Below are positions 23,829 to 35,807 of a stretch of 64,000 bases of DNA, in pieces; the first letter of the stretch is position 1; each line of letters starts with the position of its first letter. Below the pieces are notes generated by a model that saw only the letters and a list, made by a program, of their open reading frames with translations, had not been told where the DNA came from and made no database searches. The position numbers were made by a program, and so were the translations under genes. The stretch is from Zerene cesonia (Eukaryota; Arthropoda; Insecta; Lepidoptera; Pieridae), in NCBI RefSeq assembly GCF_012273895.1, contig NC_052126.1, forward strand, positions 6,337,218 through 6,401,217, given 5' to 3'.

Positions 23829-26800
23829 GGGTTGCAATAATAGACTTCGAGTCCTGGCGGCCGGTGTTCCGGCAGAATTTTGGAGTGCTCGTACCTTACA
23901 AGGATGTTTCTTACGAGATTGAGAGGAAAATGCACTGGTGGTGGCCGAAATCGTGGATTACTACTGAGGTTTGCTCCTTATTTCTTCATTTTTTATATAC
24001 ATTAAAATGAATTCCAATTTTTTTTATGGCAGAGCAAGCAAAGGAGCAGGTGGGCCACCTGTTAAGTGGTCACCACCGCCCATAAACACTTGCAACACTA
24101 GAGGTGTTACAAGTGCTTTGTCGGCCTTTCAGGGACGTATACGTTCTTTTCTTGAAGGCCCCTTAATACCCTTGGTCACACCATCACGTGTGAAAGGTTG
24201 GACCGATTTCAAAAATTCTTTCACCATTAGCAACCTATAATTACACGGAATGACATACGTTATATATACAAGTGAAACCGGGTGAACAGATAGTGTAGTA
24301 TAAAAAGGAATGAAAATAAACACGGTTTAGTGAACGAATTGACATAATTGTCTCACGGGCTTTTATACAGAGTTTACGTAAATAAATTATTAAATCCTAT
24401 TGATGCTAATCAGGAAAATATGATAAACTCATGAAATTGTTCTATTGAGACCGAATGCTTTAAAGGCTTTATTTAAACAGACAGATTTAATACATAGTTT
24501 GAATTAAATCTGTCCATTCAAAGGGGTCCAAATCTAGTCCAAAAGAGTCGGTTACATACAAACATATAGGTGAAGCTTATAAAATCGTGTTGAAAATATA
24601 ATCGGTTATCCTGTAATGAAATTTAAATTAGTTAAATGAACAAAAGATATTCTGTTTTATCATAATTATATAAACTAAAAACAAGGAATTTGCATTTTTT
24701 ACTCACTAAAATCTCGATGCTAGAAACTTTGGAAGTTCCTTATCTGTACTAATATAATAAAAGTGAAAAGTTCCTTTGAACTTACTTATATCAGAAACTA
24801 CTGATACGATTAAAAATGTTTTTATAGTCCATTTACTAAAGCTATCATATACATCACTCTACGACCAATCAAGTTAAAGCGGGTGAAAACGGGGGCACAG
24901 CTAGTCAATGATAATAAATACTAACAATAATCCCACTTATAAATAAATTCCACCAATCTAAAAGCGACAATTAAAGCTGCAATCTTGATAAATATGATTG
25001 CAACATCGCGTGCTCCTGTCGACTTACATTTACTCAAATGGGACAACTGCGGAATGCGTATTGTAACATGGTTACTTTAGAAATAATTTTGTTCAGAGCT
25101 ACATCATAAATAAGTAATTTGAACGCCTCCTTGGTACAGTGGGTTAACAGATGAGTGTAGAACGAAGTTGTTTTGGATTCGATTCTCCCCGTAGGGATAA
25201 AAAACATCGCGGTTTGACATAGATGACTAAACTTCTTGTCCATAAACAATAAGAATCGTATGCCCCATACCCCACTAGGGTACACGGGAATTCACATTTT
25301 TACATCGTAAATGATATGTTTATTGTGGAGTAGCTAAAATTCGTTTCTATCTTTAGAGATTTTTATTAAAAGCCCAAAAACTTGTATGAAATACAAATAA
25401 AAATAAATATAAACGACACTAAACTATAAACAGTAAATGACGTTTCAAAGATTTAAAAGTGCTTCGAAACAACGTCTAGTTGAATGATTAAATGTTTGAC
25501 TTTAATTCTCAATCCCAAGGAAGTCTAAATTTAATAAAAAATGCTTGACTCCATTAAATATCGGATGACAACCGCGAGGCAGGCTGGTAACCTGTACCTA
25601 TTTCAGATACCAGTCTCTCGCAACGCTATCTTCTACCGTGGTTTATGTATTATAAAGTTTTTTTTATATTATTTTGATTTTGTTAATTACGGTTATTATT
25701 TATTTGTAGGCGAAGCAGCGTTTTGAAGAATCAGCAAGGCGATTTATGCAGAACACAATATCAACGGCTAAGCAGTTGAGACCTAAGGGCATCTGGGGCT
25801 ACTACGGGTTCCCGTACTGTTTCAACAAACCTAGCAGTATGATAGAAAGTTGCCCGAATCAGGTTGTTTCTGAGAACGACGAGTGAGTCACTTTTTTTAC
25901 TCTATTTCCATTATTTTATGTCATAGCGGGCAGCTGAGCTGGTGGTTCGCCTGATGGTCAGTCATCTTTGCCCATGAACATTCGCCTGGTGGTGGTATGT
26001 GATGATGTAATGAGGAATGAGGAAGTGCCTCCGCGAATGGGCTGTATGCCCTGGAACCGCGCAGCTTAGAACCGCCGAGCTTTAATTTATTTCTAATTAG
26101 CTGTAACCTGCGACGTCACTCGCGTGGTTCCCGGATAAAAAGAAGCCTATGTGCTAATCTAGACTATAATCTATCTCTGTACCAAATTTCATGCAGATAC
26201 GAGCATCCATTCATGTAAAATAACAAACTTTCAACTAACAAACTTTTTTATAATATTAGGAGTGGTATGTTTAGTGGCAGAGAGCATCACATTGCAGTAT
26301 ATAAAAAAATATCAAAAATGAAAAATTCCAGGACCTACTGGCTCTGGGCGGAAAGCACAGCTCTGTATCCCTCCGTATACAGTTCGCAAGACCTCTCGTC
26401 ATCTGAACTGGCTTCCCTCATCCAGGGTCGGATGAGGGAAGCCTCTCGTCTCAGGAGACGAGGTACTCCAATTTTACCATATTTCTGGTATAGGTACCAG
26501 GATGGAGGGTTCTTGAGAGAGGTATGTATTGTGATGAAGGATTATATTAATGATTGAGTTTGAGTTTGAGAGATGTTTTGCGATAGTTGTTGTATTTATT
26601 GGATATGTAGATAATGAGATTTGGAATAAAATATATTGATCTTCTGAGAAAAATTCAATATACTAATTTAGTTGTAAGTTGTTTAAATGGTTGCAAATGC
26701 ATATTTATCACTACAATTCCAAATCATCGTACATTAACTAGACAATTTTATATTACAAAAGACATGCCCAAAGTATTTTTTAAACATTCTTCATTAGAGA

Positions 26801-29085
26801 ATTAATAATTTTTTTCAACGTGTTGAAACCAATTACTCAGATAATATGTATTATTTATAATATCATGTTTTGTAACATTTCACTATAAATATAGTTAACA
26901 ATAATGAGCCAATTAAACTTACAGCAGGATCTATCGATCGCTCTACAATCTCTGTATAAATCAAACGCATCGGGCGTCATAATATGGGGTAGTTCCAACG
27001 ACGTCAATACTGTAGAAAAATGCAACAAACTAAAACGCTACGTACAAACCACACTCGGTCCCTACATAGCTAGATACACAAAGGACATACACAAAATAAA
27101 AGACGATTACACACCAGAACCTACCGACGTATGGGACCTAAAACCTAACCTAAATAAAACTCAGAACACAATTCCTGATCAAGATCCTGAGTATAATTGG
27201 ATTCCACCAGAAAATTATACACACGAAATAATAAACAACGTGGAACAAGAATTGATGAAAAAGGGTTATGAGGAATTTAATAGAACAAATTTGGTCAATG
27301 AAAGCATCATATTCGAAATGCTGTTGAATTCACGGCCGACGGAAGAAATTGAGAAGGAAATGACTAAAAACGATAAGAATGTTAAAATTGAAATGACAAG
27401 TGAAGCTACTACTTCTACTACTGGTACAACTACGGAATTAGTTAGTACATTAGATAATAATTACACAGAAACTACACAACAAACAACAGAATCTGTTGAT
27501 TCAACAACAGATTATACAATAGTACAATATAGTACGACAGAATCACTTCAAATTGATTCTACAACAAGTCAAGCTTTAAATAATGATGAACTTTTTGAAA
27601 ATTATAAAATATATGATGATCAATTTGAGAATGACAAAATTGATGATGAACGTTTTGAAAATGATAAAATAGATGATGATTTTTTCGTTCTATTTACAAA
27701 CGTATCACAAATAGATGACATCACAACTGAAGAGAGCATTAGCAGTAAGAGACCTAGAAGTGTTGGTGACCTAGATGCTAAATCTGAAACTACAACTGAG
27801 TATTTTGAAGACAAATTTCTGGAAAATTCTACATTTCATCTCCTAACTCCGGCCGCTTCAGACGAGGTTGTTATTTATATTTATAATCCATGATTACTAA
27901 TTATGTTTGCTGTTAATAAATAACAGAATTTTTATTGTTTATTGTATTTTAATACACTAAAATTTTAATTTGTTATCGCTTGCCTAACTTTGTTGTCTCA
28001 TGCTTTCAACTGAAGTTTATATTTTTATTTGTTTTGTTGTCTATTTAAGATAATATCGTATCACAATTTGTTTTTTTGCTTAGTCCTGTTTATTCCCGTG
28101 TGTTGCATCTCTGAGTTCGTGTTGTTTTTACTTTATAACAAGTTTTGTTTAGATTTTTATTCCATCTTTTTATGTCAATCCTTTATGAATGTTTTTTCCT
28201 TTTAATATGCATCTAACTGCATTTTTATGAATTATAGTATTTCTGAAGCCTTTTCGCATGAGAAAATTTAATATAAATGTTAATTATTATATTATATGCA
28301 TTAATAATATATATGTAGTCGATAGCACTCAGGGATCACGCATATATCCGCAGGTGACAAGTTTTTACTTAAATCCGTCTAGTATCCTGAGTTTGTGAGT
28401 TGTTGTGAGTGTGTTCAATCAAACAAACTTTTGAGTTTCTTTTTTTCATAATTTTTTTAAAGATTTTTGAGTGTCTTTTTTCACTAATTTTTAGAAAAGG
28501 CTTTATGATTTTTTTTGTTCAAAGCATTTCGAATGTAACTTATATTTATAATTTTATTTGGCGCAATGGTAATTAATCATTATATGTGCAACTTTATGTG
28601 ATATATATTTCTATTTCATTTGGCTTCTATATTTAATGTGTATTTATATTTTTGTGCTTTGTTGTTTATATTTATATTTATCGCTGTATTGATAGAGTCA
28701 AAATAATGGCTTATCCTAATCCTAATAGACTCGACTTTGACCCACTTTAATCGGACAAATTTAATTCAAACTTTGGACACTTCTTCAATAATACAATAAT
28801 TTCATGATTTTATCTATTATTTTAATTAGAATCACCTGGATTAAATAATTTCCTTATGTATACTCTGTATCAGCAAGTGAGACAACTTTTTTTTGGTATT
28901 TTTGACTAAATATTATTATGTACAGTATATATTTTATTTGTGTACTAATTTTATGTATTATCAGATGAAATTAACAATGGGATTTAATTTTATTTGTTTA
29001 GGAGGGTGACTTCTCAAATGCGGCGATTTCTTCAAACAACTTCGTTTATACTATTGCTATATGTGTGATATTTATGTATATTTAA
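23829..29085 (+). CDS. GH56 hyaluronidase, C-terminal exons 3-7
   Basis: Hyaluronidases cut beta-1,4 bonds in hyaluronan or chondroitin. Exons 23829-23968, 25710-25882, 26332-26521, 26925 (or 26928)-27866 and 29002-29085 join in frame. They continue the N-terminal exons found on the minus strand at 43283-35808, because this contig is inverted. Residues below count the joined protein. The catalytic motif DFE is at 140-142 (IIDFESWRP). C218/C229 and C335 (pairing C50) match the two conserved disulfides, and IIWGSSNDVN is at 321-330. After about residue 350 comes a Ser/Thr/Asp/Glu-rich stalk with repeated TT motifs and an acidic FENxKI repeat (525-556). The final 27-residue exon ends in small residues (SNAA) and a hydrophobic tail (FVYTIAICVIFMYI), which looks like a GPI-anchor signal. 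Reading through the 27866 donor (GTTGTT, weak) instead gives a soluble form ending at 27893. Confidence 0.9.
25121..25289 (+). mobile_element. tRNA-derived SINE, diverged copy
   Basis: Shares the head CGCCTCCTTGGTACAGTGG and the tail CCCCATACCCCACTAGGG with 40943-41134 and 54364-54576. It lies in hyaluronidase intron 3. Confidence 0.65.
27915..27920 (+). promoter_or_regulatory. Candidate poly(A) signal for the short hyaluronidase form
   Basis: AATAAA lies 22 bp after the read-through stop codon (27891-27893) and is followed by T/G-rich sequence. It would support a transcript that does not splice to the last exon at 29002. Confidence 0.4.
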
Positions 29086-30328
29086 CTGTTATATTATAAA
29101 AAATTTGGCTTTTTGTGTGATGTGTAGAAAGAGCTGTTTGCTGTGTAGAGAAAATTTAGCGAAATATTTTTCGACGTCATTTTAATATGTACCTATAATA
29201 TACAGGTTTTATAGTCATTGTGATAAGTCCTTAAGAACTGTATTTGTTTTTTCCCTATCTGTTATTTCTATATAACATCTCTAACTAACAACTTGACTGT
29301 TTCATCGTGTCATCATTGGCAACTTTATTACTTAAGTTACTTTTAAGTTCAAGTATATTTTATAATAAGTTTAAAACGTTTAACTTATCTGTGATATTTA
29401 ATTAATTATTGTAAATATTAACACAATAATAAGTACAATTTGTGAATTAAATGATAATTGAAAAAACAAACATTGTTTTATTTTAATAATCGTCGAAAGT
29501 CGAAATCGTCAAATAATTTATATTGATTTTTGAAAAATAATGAATGCATAGGAATGGTCTCATTTTATAAAATCGTAAACATTGTAAAATGTCAATGCTA
29601 TAAATCTAAAAATTAAATTTAACAAAGGCCGCGTTCCATCGATACTATATTGTAATTATTAAAATAATGTTTCAGTATTGGTTGTGATGGTTCTTAATCA
29701 TATAGGTTTAATGGGGTATGGGTCAGATGATATGTAACATTTCATTGATCGATTTTCTTAATGAACAAGATCATCCTTCTGTGTCCTGCCACACTGAGAA
29801 TTTTTTGAGAACCCAGGACCTCTCGGTTCTACGCTCACTCGTTAATCACTACCAACGAGGCGGTCGACACAATATGTACGTATGTTTATTTAACAACTAA
29901 ATTTATGCAGATAGGTAAGTACTAAATAAAATAAACATGTTTCTTGTTCAATTTATTGTGAAAATCAAAAACAAGACTATTATTTACTAACGTTATTTAC
30001 TAACAATAAATAATGCATACATTAATTCATATTTCGTACACGAAAGTGTTCCACAAGTTAAATGAATAGGCAGGTTCTCAAATAAGTACTTCCTATTAAA
30101 ATGGTCGCTGACGTCCACAGACAGGAAGCGACCACTACAGTTTCTAAAATAAGACAAATTTAAGCAAACACCTATCAAATCAAATCCACGGATCTATTTA
30201 GTAACAAATACAAAAACAAATTGATTGTTGAATAAGGAACGATACATAACAAAGATAGTTCAAAAAAAAATCAAACAATAAACTGCGAAATTATAAAAAC
30301 TTTTTCAAAAAAAAATCTAGAACAAGAT
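29086..30328. other. Region between convergent gene ends
   Basis: AT-rich 3' UTR-like sequence of the hyaluronidase gene (+) facing that of the MSS51-like gene (-). It contains a repeat shared with 985-1070 (29617-29703) and a diverged SINE. No further coding sequence is recognised. Confidence 0.5.
29711..29873 (-). mobile_element. tRNA-derived SINE, diverged copy
   Basis: Minus-strand copy of the family at 40943-41134. GAACCCAGGACCTCTCGGTT and GAGGCGGTC mark its B-box and 5' end in reverse. Confidence 0.55.
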
Positions 30329-31972
30329 TTATACACCACACACAACAGAGAAACAGTAATTCTTAAACAGCAATGGCATCTCGTCGTCAGTTATAAAATT
30401 CCTATCAGGTCTGATACTAGCAAAGTTATTGTGCTTCGGCTGAGCTAGAACATCGAAGGTACAGCATCCTTGGATCCTGGATAGGTCTCTAGATAGCTCC
30501 TCCTGGCTGTAAGCTGTGATGAGGAACGGAGTTTTTAATTTTGCGATGCATTTGAGCGTGGCTGGCCAAGGGTCTTTACCGTCATATATTGACGATCTTT
30601 CAATGCTCGGGTTGAATGCGCACACTGAAACAAAACAATATAACTAAAAAACACGCTTTAATGATAAATAACTTAACTGTCTCTCTTATAGCGAGTATCA
30701 GTTGGGAAATCGATTAATCCTGGCGATCATAATCAGGATAAAGAGATAACTTGTTGAAATTATTGCATCGTCACCGATCCTTGATATGTACCTATACAAT
30801 GTTTGATTTAAATCTGCCCATTTAAAGTGGGTCAAAATTTATTCTATATGAGTTGATTACCTACCAAAAATACAGTGAAAAATTTATAAAAGCATGTTAA
30901 CAATATATACCGATTTATATTGACTATGTGCTCGCCCCGGCTCCGCCTTTTACGTTTTTTTTTTTATTGTTAAGTTTTGAAATTATGTATATCTATGCGA
31001 AGACAAATCCGAGAAGCAAAAACTGATGAAAATAAGTTCAGCCGTTTTTAATTTATATTAAGTTGTGTCAAATCACAAGTTTCTTTGTACATGTAAGGTA
31101 CAAAACACAGAAGCACGCTGCTATTTCACGCCGGTCTTCTATGGGGGTGTGGTGCGTCCCTGATACAAGCTGGCCCAATAAAGTGCAATAAATAAATAAA
31201 ATCACTTTACCAAAATCAGGAAGGATGAAATCTTCACTAGTGTAATAATCTAAATACGACTTCTTGTCTTCAAAATTGAATAGGAGACGACGATTGCTGG
31301 TGCGGCATTGTTCACATAACCTAAAAGGACATATGTATTATTTTTTGTATCCTAGATTAAATCTTAGTACCCATATTAAAGCACATTATCAAACTAATAT
31401 TATAAATGTGAAAGTTTGATTGTTTGGTTGTTTGTTCCTTCTAATTACATCTCTATAACAAATCCTTGTAACTCATTAGCCTAGCAGCTTCGCCCGTGGT
31501 ACATATATTTATCATTTTGTGTAGTTGCAGCTTCCTAATGGTGAAATAATTTTTGAAATCAGTCCAGTGGTGTTTACGTGAAAACGTTACAAACATACAA
31601 ATATACGAAACTTATATCCAAATAAATTAAATACGTTTTTATGGCTCTATAAATGGGCTATCTATCACTGAAATAATTTTTCGAATCAGACCAGTGGTTC
31701 CTGAGATTAGCACGTTCAACCAAAGAAACAAACTCTTCAGCCTTATAATATTAATAATTAAAACTATAGATTAGTGTAGAAAAAAACTCGTACTTAGCAT
31801 TCCTCAAAAGATCCAGTGGCAAATTCGATGGGTTGAGGTTTGGGCTTATCAAAACTACCCGCAGATCTTTTACATCGGGTCGCAGATGTAGAAAGAATCT
31901 CTCCCATTTAATTAACACGTCCGCCACGTACTGCAACTCTGTCCCCAATATGTGTATGGAAAATTTGGTCCT
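30329..31972 (-). CDS. MSS51-like protein, C-terminal exons 5-7
   Basis: Exons 31972-31794, 31320-31211 and 30624-30329 continue the plus-strand gene that ends at 21395. Exon 4 ends in phase 0 and exon 5 begins in phase 0 (TK|RTKF). The later junctions are phase 2 and phase 1 and are consistent. The joined coding length is 3870 nt, an exact multiple of three. The part holds a Rossmann-like MSS51_C core: FSIHILGTELQYV, then WERFFLHLRPDVKDLRVVLI, then DFVCAFNPSIE, then KTPFLITAYSQEEL. The donor after exon 5 (GTACGA) is weak but is supported by frame and family continuity. As placed, this half has no start codon and no MYND domain of its own. It lies convergent to the hyaluronidase exons. Confidence 0.88.
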
Positions 31973-32046
31973 CTGAAATGGTTTTAATATGTACTAACTG
32001 CGCCCCGCGGTTTCACCCGCGTAAGTCCATGTCCCGTAGGAATATC
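31970..32046 (-). other. 77-bp contig-end overlap, partner of 21857-21933
   Basis: Exact reverse complement of the contig end before the preceding gap. It proves adjacency of the two contig ends in the other orientation. Confidence 0.95.
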
Positions 32047-33046
32047 NNNNNNNNNNNNNNNNNNNNNNNNNNNNNNNNNNNNNNNNNNNNNNNNNNNNNN
32101 NNNNNNNNNNNNNNNNNNNNNNNNNNNNNNNNNNNNNNNNNNNNNNNNNNNNNNNNNNNNNNNNNNNNNNNNNNNNNNNNNNNNNNNNNNNNNNNNNNNN
32201 NNNNNNNNNNNNNNNNNNNNNNNNNNNNNNNNNNNNNNNNNNNNNNNNNNNNNNNNNNNNNNNNNNNNNNNNNNNNNNNNNNNNNNNNNNNNNNNNNNNN
32301 NNNNNNNNNNNNNNNNNNNNNNNNNNNNNNNNNNNNNNNNNNNNNNNNNNNNNNNNNNNNNNNNNNNNNNNNNNNNNNNNNNNNNNNNNNNNNNNNNNNN
32401 NNNNNNNNNNNNNNNNNNNNNNNNNNNNNNNNNNNNNNNNNNNNNNNNNNNNNNNNNNNNNNNNNNNNNNNNNNNNNNNNNNNNNNNNNNNNNNNNNNNN
32501 NNNNNNNNNNNNNNNNNNNNNNNNNNNNNNNNNNNNNNNNNNNNNNNNNNNNNNNNNNNNNNNNNNNNNNNNNNNNNNNNNNNNNNNNNNNNNNNNNNNN
32601 NNNNNNNNNNNNNNNNNNNNNNNNNNNNNNNNNNNNNNNNNNNNNNNNNNNNNNNNNNNNNNNNNNNNNNNNNNNNNNNNNNNNNNNNNNNNNNNNNNNN
32701 NNNNNNNNNNNNNNNNNNNNNNNNNNNNNNNNNNNNNNNNNNNNNNNNNNNNNNNNNNNNNNNNNNNNNNNNNNNNNNNNNNNNNNNNNNNNNNNNNNNN
32801 NNNNNNNNNNNNNNNNNNNNNNNNNNNNNNNNNNNNNNNNNNNNNNNNNNNNNNNNNNNNNNNNNNNNNNNNNNNNNNNNNNNNNNNNNNNNNNNNNNNN
32901 NNNNNNNNNNNNNNNNNNNNNNNNNNNNNNNNNNNNNNNNNNNNNNNNNNNNNNNNNNNNNNNNNNNNNNNNNNNNNNNNNNNNNNNNNNNNNNNNNNNN
33001 NNNNNNNNNNNNNNNNNNNNNNNNNNNNNNNNNNNNNNNNNNNNNN
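32047..33046. other. Assembly gap of exactly 1000 N
   Basis: In the corrected order this gap joins 22934 (flipped) to 33047. Both edges carry LINE sequence, so the missing piece is probably the middle of one retrotransposon. Confidence 0.97.
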
Positions 33047-33390
33047 ACCAACCCATCCACACACACCCACACCAACCACACATACACACACACACACACA
33101 CGTGCTCACACACACACACACACATGCTGTAACTCCAACTGTCAATAGGGGTTTCTGAAAATCAGTGCTACTAGTTGACTCAAAAGTCACTGCAGCTTCA
33201 TACTGAGAGGCCCCTTTTGATAACAGACGTTGCCGCACAGTACTTGAGTTATTTTTTAGGTTGTAAGTTTTAATGTGTATAGTTTGTTTTTTTTTTTTTT
33301 TTTTCTTTGTTCTAGTTTTTAATTTATTTACTGTTTTTTTTCTGTGTGGCTTGTTATCAATAAATGTTTTTATTATTATTATTATTATTA
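33047..33390 (+). mobile_element. LINE 3' end with (TTA)n tail; (CA)n at 33056-33124
   Basis: After an imperfect CA microsatellite the sequence runs through a T-rich region to ATCAATAAATG and then a (TTA) repeat tail, which is a typical non-LTR retrotransposon terminus. Its orientation agrees with the RT fragment 22934-23106 once that contig is flipped. The link between the two is inference. Confidence 0.55.
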
Positions 33391-34423
33391 AAACTTCATA
33401 GGCCAGTGTCAGCTGTAGCACCATGTTGGCCGCATGATAATGATGATAATGGAACTGTTATGACCACACTCAAGGAAGAGAAGTAATGATTTACATTAGT
33501 ATAAGATACTTTCAATTAAAAGTTACACAGGAAGACGCGGTAAAGTTATCAAAATAATGTTTTATAATGATCTTTTTCTCTGCGTAATTCATAATATTTA
33601 CATTATAAGTCACTACGTATCCATACGCGGTTTCGCCCGCGTTCGCAAAGGAAATCTCGAATAGTAGCCGTTTATTTATTTATTTATTTATTTATAATGA
33701 ATTTCCAACAAGGGACACAGTTTACATTTTCGAAAAGCCTGCCACATTCATAAATTACTGCACATTCAATTACAGGAAATTACAACATTCACGTTAACAT
33801 CAAGTGTGGTAGAAACTTCCGTGGGATACCAAAAAAAACTTTTCCTATATCGTTTCTCAACACTCAAATTATCTTTGCACTTTTGTTATCCAGATCGGTT
33901 GAGTGATTTTGGCGTGAAGAAGACAGACAGACAGACCAACAGGCAGACAGAATAATCAATAGATATCATATTATTAGGGATAGGAAAGGTGTGATGAATA
34001 AAGGCATGGACTGGGAAGTGTAAGAGGAAGCTAGAAATGAGTTTGAGTATCAGTTCGAATTTAAGTGTTTATCTTATAAGTCTCATCTCATAGCAATAAA
34101 CAAAAAAGTTAAGTATTAATTGACCAATAATTCGCGAAGCTAATGTAGTAATAAGGCTAATGATAATAAATGATGATTGCAGGAAGCGAACAGATCTATA
34201 ACCTTGGCGCGCCAGTTCTAATTGTCGGAGATTTATGGTATCATTTGAGTTTCCATGCGTGTTTATAGGCATTTTTTTATCTAGGCACCACATGAGTGAC
34301 GCCGTGAGCTAAAGCTTGTTTATTTACGCTCGTCCCGGTTCCATTTCTGAATTAAAAATTGATAACGATAACACATATCTAGTCCAAAATTAACTTAAAA
34401 CTGTCCTAAAAAAATACAAACAC

Positions 34424-34607
34424 ATAAGTCGCTATCCCGTAGGATATCGGGATTAAAATGTGCCTTTTCGTTGTCTATGTGTTATTCCAGTTATCCAGCT
34501 ATTTACGTACCAAATTTCATTGCAATCAATTCAGTAGTTTTTGTGTGAAAGAGTAACAAACATACACACATCCTTTCAAACTTTCGCATTTATGATATTA
34601 GTAGGAA
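34424..34607 (-). mobile_element. Helitron-like element, partial
   Basis: Carries the family core (CCAAATTTCATTGCAATC, TTTTTGTGTGAAAGAG) and the TCC end at 34605-34607. The CTAG end is missing or strongly mutated. Located between hyaluronidase exon 2 and the LINE. Confidence 0.6.
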
Positions 34608-35807
34608 TAAGATTAACACAGTATGGAGTAAGTGTGATGTATACTTATCTAATTCATTAGCGGGTATAGCCCTTTATGTATTTTTGAGAAGTCTTATTTC
34701 GCACTAGTTTTACGCCTGTGGATTCGCCCGCTTTCACAATGGAAATTCTTTTAGGAATAGCGAAATTATTAAGCCATGTCACTACTCTTCTGATATACAG
34801 ATATTAACTAACTATACAAGCTAAATGTGAGTGTATTTGTTTCTTTATTTGATAGTTTTACTTTTATGTCGCAATAGAGCATTTTATTGGTTCGATTATT
34901 GTGTCTGGATAGGTAGGACCTAGGAGGCATAGGATATTTTTTACCCATAATATCTTTTAACACGGGCGGAGTCGCGGACAGAAAGCTAGTATATAAAAAT
35001 GTAGTCAACACTAAAGTTATCGAAGCGAAATTTTTAAAATGTCATTTATTCGAATGCTTTGCATTCTGTGAGCACGTGTTTTTATTAAACTAACGTCATT
35101 TGTATAGCTTCTATTCAAATAAATGTCATGTATGCACATTGCATAGCTATGTAATCTATAAAATGTGTGCTGAATTCATTGGGATTATAAAATATTAAAA
35201 AGATTTCAAAACACCAATAAAGTCACGAAAATTATTAACATCAAACTGATATTTCTTTGCATACCTAATTATAGTCAGACGTACATAAAAAATTGTCAAA
35301 ATAAATAACATCACCTATTTATGAAATTAATCACCACCTAAAAAAAGTAAATCATCGAAAAAGACGGGATTTAAACCCGTTAAAAATTTATGACATAGAA
35401 TAAACCAGTTTTATTTTTATCACATAAAGGAAGCTGATATAGGTATATGGGTCAGTTATGTAACACAACGAATTGTTTACATGCGATCAAATAGCGCTTA
35501 ATTGCTTTATGTGTTTGTTTGCCTTTGTTGTTTTGATTAGAATACACCTACTAGCGAAGCAGCCTGACTTTGCTTGGCTTTAAAAGTTAATTAGTAAATA
35601 TCATTATGTATTTATTAGGATTGTAAATACGCCAAAATTTTATTCAGTCCACCGATTTAAAATTTATTTTAATATTTAATTTCCTCTATACCACAAGAGA
35701 ATAACGGCACTTCACTAAAAATAGGCCAATTTAAACCAGATCTGAAAAGAAAAAAAGGTCTCCGCTCGAGCTTATGGAAAATATGTCAAGTGCAGATTAA
35801 AAATTAC

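Noticed and set aside
26904..27893. A separate 329-residue protein starting at ATG 26904
   Set aside because: Residues from 26925 on continue the hyaluronidase (W-G-S-S motif and the last conserved Cys), and the upstream codons lie before a good CAG acceptor.
30329..30625. A stand-alone 98-residue gene
   Set aside because: It is the last exon of the MSS51-like gene with a clear acceptor and matching phase.
21934..33046. A true chromosomal inversion breaking both genes
   Set aside because: The exact 77-bp overlap between contig ends, placeholder 1000-N gaps at both breakpoints and intact exon phases on both genes are explained more simply by a scaffolding error.
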